Assembly (NCBI GenBank): GCA_023412915.1
Contig: JAEZRE010000014.1
Coordinates: forward strand, 1-64,000
Source of the DNA: Bacillota bacterium
Lineage (GTDB): Bacteria; Bacillota; Clostridia; Acetivibrionales; DTU013
DNA length: 64,000 nt
Direction of reading: 5' to 3'
Shown here: positions 59,532 to 64,000 of the stretch, piece after piece
Layout of the letters: every line of letters begins with the position of its first letter
Position numbering within the stretch: the stretch's first letter is position 1
The notes under the pieces: model-generated
Seen by the model: only the letters and a program-made list of their open reading frames with translations
The model's database searches: none
What the model was told of the DNA's origin: nothing
Program-made: the position numbers and the translations under genes

Positions 59532-59738
59532 CTATAGTTTTTGAGCATACCTGAGGTTGCGTTTACTCCGTGGAGAAACGTTCTTCACTTTTGTATATGG
59601 TTTTAATATTAAGGCTGCTTCCTCCATGAGTGATTCTGCGATATTCTCGACCATATGCCACACGTTTGAAACTCTAAATGTTTTAACTTCTATTAAAGCA
59701 AGCTTACCAATTTTAATCCTCCAGTTATTTCCACCCAT
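59532..59738 (-). CDS. Small hypothetical protein
   Basis: 68 aa, from MGGNNWRIKIGKLALIEVKT to SPRSKRNLRYAQKL, basic at the C-terminus. No convincing ribosome site precedes the ATG, so the start or the gene itself is doubtful. It is the first of three small minus-strand ORFs that end at the terminator near 59100. Confidence 0.35.
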   Translation of the reverse strand: MGGNNWRIKIGKLALIEVKTFRVSNVWHMVENIAESLMEEAALILKPYTKVKNVSPRSKRNLRYAQKL

Positions 59739-59787
59739 ATTCAGAACATATCATCGCTGTATGATGGGCATATGAATACAAATACCT

Positions 59788-60022
59788 CTGGGGGTATTGT
59801 CCCCCAGGGGGTGGTCTAACAAAGGAAATATTCTATTTACTATTGAGTAAGCCGTAAATATTTTTCACTCGTTAAATGGATACAATATTTATTATCTGCT
59901 TGCTACAGTACATATTCTTAACTATAACGGTTTGGCAAACCGTTTGCTTGAATCTTGAAACCATTCAATATCAGCAGTTTCACTGTTTCAGCTAGTCCAT
60001 TACCGACTTTCTTACCGACAAA
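59788..60022. other. Non-coding stretch with palindrome and ACCGAC pair
   Basis: CCTCTGGGGG pairs with CCCCCAGGGGG at 59788-59814. A 19-bp palindrome, AACGGTTTGGCAAACCGTT, lies near 59928-59946. TTACCGACTTTCTTACCGAC at 60000-60020 repeats the motif beside tRNA-Trp. No gene seen between 59739 and 60011. Confidence 0.5.
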
Positions 60023-60335
60023 GCGTTATTTTTTGCAGAAAATCAGGCTGTACTTTTCTTATAGCCTCCACAAGTATTTCTGGCTTTTTTTCAGCAATAC
60101 CCTCTATAATTCTACGGGGAAATGCACTGCTATACAGGGATGCTGTCACTGAAAATGGATAATCAGCATTGCCGGTATCGGTAAGTTCGCAGCATAAAGC
60201 GATTATTTCCAGTAGCATTTGCTCGTTAGAAGCCACTATATCCTTAATTGTCTTGTTTTTAAGTTCTCTGGCAGACTCAATTGCACTTTTTATTTCCTCA
60301 GCTGTAAGACCCTGACCATTTACTTCAATTTTCAT
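60012..60335 (-). CDS. Hypothetical phage-type protein
   Basis: A 107-aa soluble, mostly helical protein (MKIEVNGQGLTAEEIKSAIE; RRIIEGIAEKKPEILVEAIR). TTAGGGGGAAAT precedes the ATG. It follows the phBC6A51-type HTH gene by 11 bp, so the two are probably cotranscribed. I recognise no domain; a regulatory or structural prophage role is only suggested by context. Confidence 0.6.
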   Translation of the reverse strand: MKIEVNGQGLTAEEIKSAIESARELKNKTIKDIVASNEQMLLEIIALCCELTDTGNADYPFSVTASLYSSAFPRRIIEGIAEKKPEILVEAIRKVQPDFLQKITLCR

Positions 60336-60346
60336 TTGATTTCCCC

Positions 60347-60730
60347 CTAATCATCCATTTTAATTATGACGATATTCTGCCCGCTAAAATCCTTCATTGT
60401 GTGCCCTGTCAATTCGAAGAAAAGCCGACGGTCAGAATTGCTTTTACTGCTCGGGTTACTTGCGCTTTTTATGAGAGCATTCATAACTCCGACAATATTT
60501 TCCTTGAGGACATCCAAGCTTGTCTTGTTAACCAGTTCCATAAAAGCTGAATCGTGTAAAGCGCAATACCACGCTTGTCTGGATACGCCTATGCGTTGAC
60601 ACTTTTCTGTTACTGTCAAACCCACAAATTCAGGATTCAGTAGGGCTATGAGTATTTTTTCTCGTGTAGGGGACAGGCGTTGTTCGTCATTCACTGTCGG
60701 ATTATTATATACCTCCACTATCTCATCCAT
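60347..60730 (-). CDS. phBC6A51-type helix-turn-helix phage protein
   Basis: A 127-aa protein with an N-terminal HTH of the phBC6A51 family (SPTREKILIALLNPEFVGLT, then VTEKCQRIGVSRQAWYCALH) and a helical C-terminus (NIVGVMNALIKSASNPSSKS). Family members are terminase-small-subunit-like DNA-binding proteins of Bacillus/Clostridium phages. GAGGCGAG precedes the ATG. It supports a prophage origin of the right-hand part of the window. Confidence 0.75.
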   Translation of the reverse strand: MDEIVEVYNNPTVNDEQRLSPTREKILIALLNPEFVGLTVTEKCQRIGVSRQAWYCALHDSAFMELVNKTSLDVLKENIVGVMNALIKSASNPSSKSNSDRRLFFELTGHTMKDFSGQNIVIIKMDD

Positions 60731-60853
60731 GTATCTCGCCTCGCTTTCTTATGATGGGATTATATTTTTATGATGGGTATGGCAGCTTTTTCGACATGAA
60801 CAATAAATATAGTGAATATACCTAAAATGCCATCTGCCCCGTCATATTTTCTT

Positions 60854-61312
60854 CTACTCGTCATAATATCCAATTGATTTCAGGTAGTGCTCGAAAGCTT
60901 TATATTCTATTTCACTATATTCTTCGCTACCCGTGCACTCTTTTTTGCTCGCAAATTCTTCGTACTGTTTAGGCTTGTTCTTCAATTCAAGTATCTCCTC
61001 TTTTTTATGTTCCTCCAGATGCTTAATGGTAATTAAGAGGACATCTGAGTCAAAGGTCAATAGACAAGTCATAGTATTAGGGGAAAATGTGTATACCACA
61101 TAGCCTTTTATAAAGTTGAACTTCAGAATTATAATATCTTGTTTCCTACCGTCAAATCTTTTCCCCTGGCAGAGGTCGTAGTTAGCTTCAGTAATATCAA
61201 TAGAAACAACACCAATTAAGGCAGCATGATTAATTATAACTGACTTTACCCGGGCTTTCTGCAATACCTTTTTAATTCTATCAATGTTGTCCTTTCCTAA
61301 TTTAAATCTCAT
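60854..61312 (-). CDS. Hypothetical accessory protein
   Basis: 152 aa from ATG 61312 (AAGGAGATT site). It begins RFKLGKDNIDRIKKVLQKAR, has a beta-rich middle (YVVYTFSPNTMTCLLTFDSD) and an acidic, lysine/glutamate-rich C-terminus. No family recognised. It overlaps the preceding 49-aa ORF by four bases (ATGA). Low GC and small intergenic distances are typical of phage early genes. Confidence 0.6.
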   Translation of the reverse strand: MRFKLGKDNIDRIKKVLQKARVKSVIINHAALIGVVSIDITEANYDLCQGKRFDGRKQDIIILKFNFIKGYVVYTFSPNTMTCLLTFDSDVLLITIKHLEEHKKEEILELKNKPKQYEEFASKKECTGSEEYSEIEYKAFEHYLKSIGYYDE

Positions 61313-61458
61313 GATTTTAATCTCCTTTTGCATTTTGGTTTTTGTAAATGGGTTTTGTCCAATACATGGCTGATTAGCACAATGTTATTCCTCATAGTTC
61401 CCAACTGTGTCGCATCACCCTGTTTGAATATTGCCACCCATAGAGTGGCTGGCAACAT
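61309..61458 (-). CDS. Small 49-aa ORF
   Basis: The frame reads MLPATLWVAIFKQGDATQLG then a basic C-terminus HLQKPKCKRRLKS. AGGTGA precedes the ATG and the stop overlaps the next start (ATGA), so it may be translated. Function unknown. Confidence 0.4.
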   Translation of the reverse strand: MLPATLWVAIFKQGDATQLGTMRNNIVLISHVLDKTHLQKPKCKRRLKS

Positions 61459-61496
61459 TTTCGGTGTTCACCTCACTGTTCTTTCCTCTTCTTTTA

Positions 61497-62255
61497 TTAG
61501 TACCAGTTTGGTATTGATTCAACTTTATGTGTTTTACGCCAATCTTCACCTTTAATTAGAACACCCTTACACATTTCTGTTAATCGTGATACAATTGATT
61601 GAACAACATCATCATTACCATCAATTGTCAACCTTTCTGCTAAAGCCTGTAAACCGTAATTACTGGTTATAACTGTAGGTTTATATTCTGTATATCTCTT
61701 GTCAATAATTTGATATAGTTTTTCCATTGACCAGTTCGTTGCTTTTTCCTTTCCCAGGTCATCAATTACAAGTAAATCGGCTCCACCGTATCGCTCCATT
61801 AAATCTGAGTTGGATATCATAGCAGAACGCAATTTATCAGCTATACCTATCATTGTGTCAAATTTACAATTTGGATAAAGAGTAGTTCTATAGATTCCAT
61901 TTCTACTGATAGGTCTACTGGCTAAAATATGATTACATATAGACGCTGCTAAATGTGTCTTACCTGTTCCGTATTCACCGGCTATATATAACCAGGCACC
62001 TGTAGTTCCACGTTTAAAAGTTTCTGCATATTCTTTAACTTTCTCAAAGGCTACCTTGTTTTCTTCAGTAACCACATACTTATCAAAGGTACAGCATTGA
62101 TGCCTTTTGTTTAGCCCACAATTATTAAGCCTTGATTCCATGTTTCTACGCTCTAGTTCTTCTTCATAGATTCGGGGATCCACTATTTCGTTTAAATAAT
62201 CAACTTTTGAAAAACGGGTCTGATTCATTAATTCGCTCAACCTTTCCTGTCCCAT
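61497..62255 (-). CDS. DnaC-like helicase loader ATPase
   Basis: A 252-aa AAA+ ATPase that loads the replicative helicase at an origin, as in phage and host DnaC/DnaI. Walker A is YIAGEYGTGKTHLAASICNH, Walker B is DLLVIDDLGKEKATNW, with sensor STSNYG-like TVITSNYGLQALAERL and an arginine-containing IVSRLTEMCKG. AAGGAAGTG precedes the ATG. It overlaps the 3' end of the initiator gene by 56 bp, the standard phage replication pair. Confidence 0.9.
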   Translation of the reverse strand: MGQERLSELMNQTRFSKVDYLNEIVDPRIYEEELERRNMESRLNNCGLNKRHQCCTFDKYVVTEENKVAFEKVKEYAETFKRGTTGAWLYIAGEYGTGKTHLAASICNHILASRPISRNGIYRTTLYPNCKFDTMIGIADKLRSAMISNSDLMERYGGADLLVIDDLGKEKATNWSMEKLYQIIDKRYTEYKPTVITSNYGLQALAERLTIDGNDDVVQSIVSRLTEMCKGVLIKGEDWRKTHKVESIPNWY

Positions 62256-63057
62256 TCAATACACTTCCTTTCTGTTTGTGTGCTATAAATTTCGGTAATG
62301 CAGTTCTAAGCATTATTACACTACGACCAGCCTGGTTTATGAATATGTCATCAGTGGAGAAGTACCAGTCAATAAGTTCTTGTATGAAAGATATTTCATA
62401 ATCCCGTAATAGGTCTTTTATTATCCTGACATCTTTTGCCCAGCTAACAGCATACTTGAAACTTGTTGATTGAAAATGCTTATTACTGAAATAACTAATT
62501 ATTTGTCGATGTGGTGAAGCATCGGAAGTATTACATTCTTGTTCATTCTTATCTTTCTTACTACATTCTTGTTTATATTGTGCCCTCCTTGTGCCCTTGG
62601 TGTTTCCGTCATTTTGCCCTTCGTCATGCCCTTCGTAATTATTTGGATTCTGGTAAAAGTCGTAGTTTACTACATTTGCGAGCATTCCATGAGTGCCTTT
62701 CATAGAGACTATCATATTGCCCTTCACAGTTCCTTCATCGGGTTTACATGAAATTTTACCATTTGGGTTGCGTAACCAGTCGATAACATCTCTTATCTGT
62801 TTAACTGTTGGGGTGATTGTTCGGAAGCCTATCTTCCAGCTACATTGCTTTTGAATGTCGGGCATCCTAAACCATAATTGACCTCGTTCTAACCCTTTGT
62901 AAGATTTATGCTGTGCCTTAACCAGCAATAACAACCACACCTTTAAATACAAAGGCGGTTTATCCCATATCTCGCTTTCGATTAATTTACGTGACAACAG
63001 AATATAACCGCCAGGAATTTTTGCGTTTGCATGCCCAACCCTTGTCACACCTCGCAT
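62200..63057 (-). CDS. Phage-type replication initiator (DnaD-like organiser)
   Basis: A 285-aa protein with the N-terminal winged-helix region seen in many clostridial phage replication proteins (GGYILLSRKLIESEIWDKPP, then LYLKVWLLLLVKAQHKSYKG and LERGQLWFRMPDIQKQCSWK). A charged linker (residues ~150-180) and a helical C-terminal domain follow. It would bind the element's origin and recruit the DnaC loader encoded next. GAGGGTAT precedes the ATG. Confidence 0.8.
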   Translation of the reverse strand: MRGVTRVGHANAKIPGGYILLSRKLIESEIWDKPPLYLKVWLLLLVKAQHKSYKGLERGQLWFRMPDIQKQCSWKIGFRTITPTVKQIRDVIDWLRNPNGKISCKPDEGTVKGNMIVSMKGTHGMLANVVNYDFYQNPNNYEGHDEGQNDGNTKGTRRAQYKQECSKKDKNEQECNTSDASPHRQIISYFSNKHFQSTSFKYAVSWAKDVRIIKDLLRDYEISFIQELIDWYFSTDDIFINQAGRSVIMLRTALPKFIAHKQKGSVLNGTGKVERINESDPFFKS

Positions 63058-63154
63058 ATACCCTCACCATCCTTCCGCTTAAGTCTGACATAAATAAGGT
63101 ATGGGCGTGTACGTAGCCCCGATAGCCTACCACCCGGTTCATAACATCACCACC

Positions 63155-63361
63155 CTATTTTGCCAATAATAAGCCGTGTGGCTGTTGGACTTTTTTTTCA
63201 ATTAGCCATGCATCAATGATATCTGCGTTGTAATAAAATTTGCGAATTCCTGGTATGGAAACAACCCCCGGCATTGTCCCTTTCCTTCGGGCTTCATTAA
63301 TCGACCATACCGAAAACCCTGTATACTGGGATAACTCCTTGTCTGTCATCAACCTCCTCAC
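63155..63361 (-). CDS. Excisionase-like / MerR-type HTH protein
   Basis: A ~68-aa DNA-binding protein: LMTDKELSQYTGFSVWSINE, then RRKGTMPGVVSIPGIRKFYY and NADIIDAWLIEKK, the excisionase-type winged helix. GTG at 63361, eight bases after AAAGGAGG, is the best-supported start; an ATG at 63349 has a site too close. In phages such proteins act in excision or early control. Confidence 0.75.
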   Translation of the reverse strand: MRRLMTDKELSQYTGFSVWSINEARRKGTMPGVVSIPGIRKFYYNADIIDAWLIEKKVQQPHGLLLAK

Positions 63362-63362
63362 C

Positions 63363-63518
63363 TTAATCACCTCCTTTGGCTTTCCGATTTTCTTGTTTTT
63401 TCAATGCCCGCTTTTTCCAATAAGTGTCATTGTGCTTTCTTACCTTTTCCTTGTTCTCGCCTCTCCACTTTTTGTAATAAGCTTTTCTTTCCTCTACTGC
63501 CATCTGTTCAAGAGTCAT
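63363..63518 (-). CDS. Small basic phage protein
   Basis: 51 aa from ATG 63518 (AAAAGGAG nine bases upstream): MTLEQMAVEERKAYYKKWRG, then NKEKVRKHNDTYWKKRALKK. This very basic helical protein is common next to excisionase-like genes in clostridial prophages. Function unknown; nucleic-acid binding is plausible from charge. Confidence 0.65.
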   Translation of the reverse strand: MTLEQMAVEERKAYYKKWRGENKEKVRKHNDTYWKKRALKKQENRKAKGGD

Positions 63519-63544
63519 ATTCCACATCTCCTTTTCGCTACTGC

Positions 63545-63607
63545 TTGACATTGTCCGTTTTATTTGCTATGTTTAGTATATCGCAAGTGAAACAGACAGT
63601 GCAAGCA
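63545..63607. promoter_or_regulatory. Divergent promoters of the prophage switch
   Basis: Rightward: TTGACA (63545-63550), 17-bp spacer, TATGTT (63568-63573). Leftward: TTGCAC and TATACT about 18 bp apart on the minus strand (about 63574-63605). Repeated ACAGACAGT/GACAGTTA words nearby could be repressor operators. Confidence 0.6.
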
Positions 63608-63662
63608 TTAAAGACAGTTATTAGTCAACTGCTATTTTTATTAACATATAGGAGGGAATAAC

Positions 63663-64000
63663 ATGGCTAGAGCAAAAAAAACATTCAATTCCAACGAAGC
63701 ATACGATATGCCTTTCCCGACAAGGTTAAGGGAGTTGCTGAATGAAAAGAAAACTGCAGAAGGAGGAACACAGGAAGACCTAGCTGAATATATAGGGGCA
63801 AAAAGACAGTCAATAAGCCAATGGCAATATGGTAGCACCTTCCCGGACGTAAACACATTAAAAAAAATCGCAGACTATTACAACGTATCTGCCGACTATC
63901 TACTGGGAAGGACAAATATAAAAGTTTTGGAAGCAGATTTTATTGCTATTCAGGCTAAAACCGGCTTATCTGAAAAAGCGATAGAAAGGCTATGTGAAGA
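63663..64000 (+). CDS. CI/Xre-type phage repressor (partial)
   Basis: Begins MARAKKTFNSNEAYDMPFPT and has an Xre helix-turn-helix at residues ~17-75 (TQEDLAEYIGAKRQSISQWQ, then GSTFPDVNTLKKIADYYNVS and ADYLLGRTNIK). It continues into an effector part cut by the window end after 112 codons. AGGAGGG precedes the ATG. Divergent orientation to the early genes is the usual lysogeny switch. Confidence 0.88.
   Translation, partial: MARAKKTFNSNEAYDMPFPTRLRELLNEKKTAEGGTQEDLAEYIGAKRQSISQWQYGSTFPDVNTLKKIADYYNVSADYLLGRTNIKVLEADFIAIQAKTGLSEKAIERLCE

Noticed and set aside
63000..63142. About 47-codon frame starting at 63142 (MNRVVGYRGYVHAHT)
   Set aside because: It overlaps the start of the replication initiator, whose own ribosome site is good; the frame shows no conserved features.

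Overview
The window looks like a chromosome segment of a spore-forming, anaerobic, low-to-medium GC Gram-positive, most likely class Clostridia. This rests on spoIIM, a DacF-type carboxypeptidase, GerW/YtfJ, an IspH-S1 fusion, indolepyruvate:ferredoxin oxidoreductase, FapR control of lipid synthesis, Gram-positive style promoters and an SOS box. Genus cannot be fixed from sequence reading alone; a cellulolytic-clostridia relative is a guess.

Layout. 1-187 holds four tandem copies of a 47-bp palindromic repeat whose relatives recur at 16.6 kb and 40.9 kb. 188-3810 is a minus-strand lipid operon, fapR-plsX-fabH-fabD. 4.0-10.9 kb carries pgsA, rimO, recX, recA (SOS box and promoter visible), murJ and cinA. 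11.1-15.8 kb is a plus-strand MoxR ATPase / DUF58 / membrane transglutaminase operon, followed by a decayed inverted-repeat element (15.8-16.1 kb). 16.2-22.3 kb is an aryl-acid module: ACT protein, phenylacetate-CoA ligase, IorB, IorA and a sodium:solute symporter. 22.5-30 kb has a beta-CASP nuclease, tRNA-Tyr, a membrane protein, a DUF4256 protein, murD, tRNA-Leu, dinB and cheR. 30.1-37.2 kb is ispH-rpsA, plsC, cmk, aroH, hutP, a small membrane protein, a BaiN-like flavoprotein and an RpiR regulator. 37.4-39.2 kb has a Zn-ribbon protein of unknown function, a GNAT enzyme, a gene fragment and a P-loop kinase. 39.5-43.4 kb is a biotin-dependent carboxyltransferase operon. A yybP-ykoY (manganese) riboswitch and a promoter with a FapR-like operator lie upstream of it. 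43.5-55.1 kb is housekeeping: mnmM, rluB, gerW, DUF2953, scpB, scpA, trpS, an M50 protease, dacF, xerD, spoIIM, nudix, rnhA and proC.

From tRNA-Trp (55.3 kb) to the window end the DNA becomes AT-rich and accessory. It holds possible integrase arm sites, a SHOCT protein and a frameshifted Ada-like metal-binding gene. Next come a candidate two-gene system (48-aa acidic protein plus a 660-aa winged-helix/PIN/two-transmembrane protein) and several small orphan ORFs. A prophage-type early region follows: phBC6A51-type HTH, DnaC loader, replication initiator, excisionase-like HTH and a divergent CI-like repressor cut by the window edge.

How it works together: FapR senses malonyl-CoA, and its likely operators sit at fapR and at the carboxyltransferase operon. 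Fatty-acid synthesis and decarboxylation/transcarboxylation of C3-C4 acids may therefore be co-regulated. The PIN-membrane gene pair in the tRNA-proximal cargo position is the best candidate for an undescribed system.
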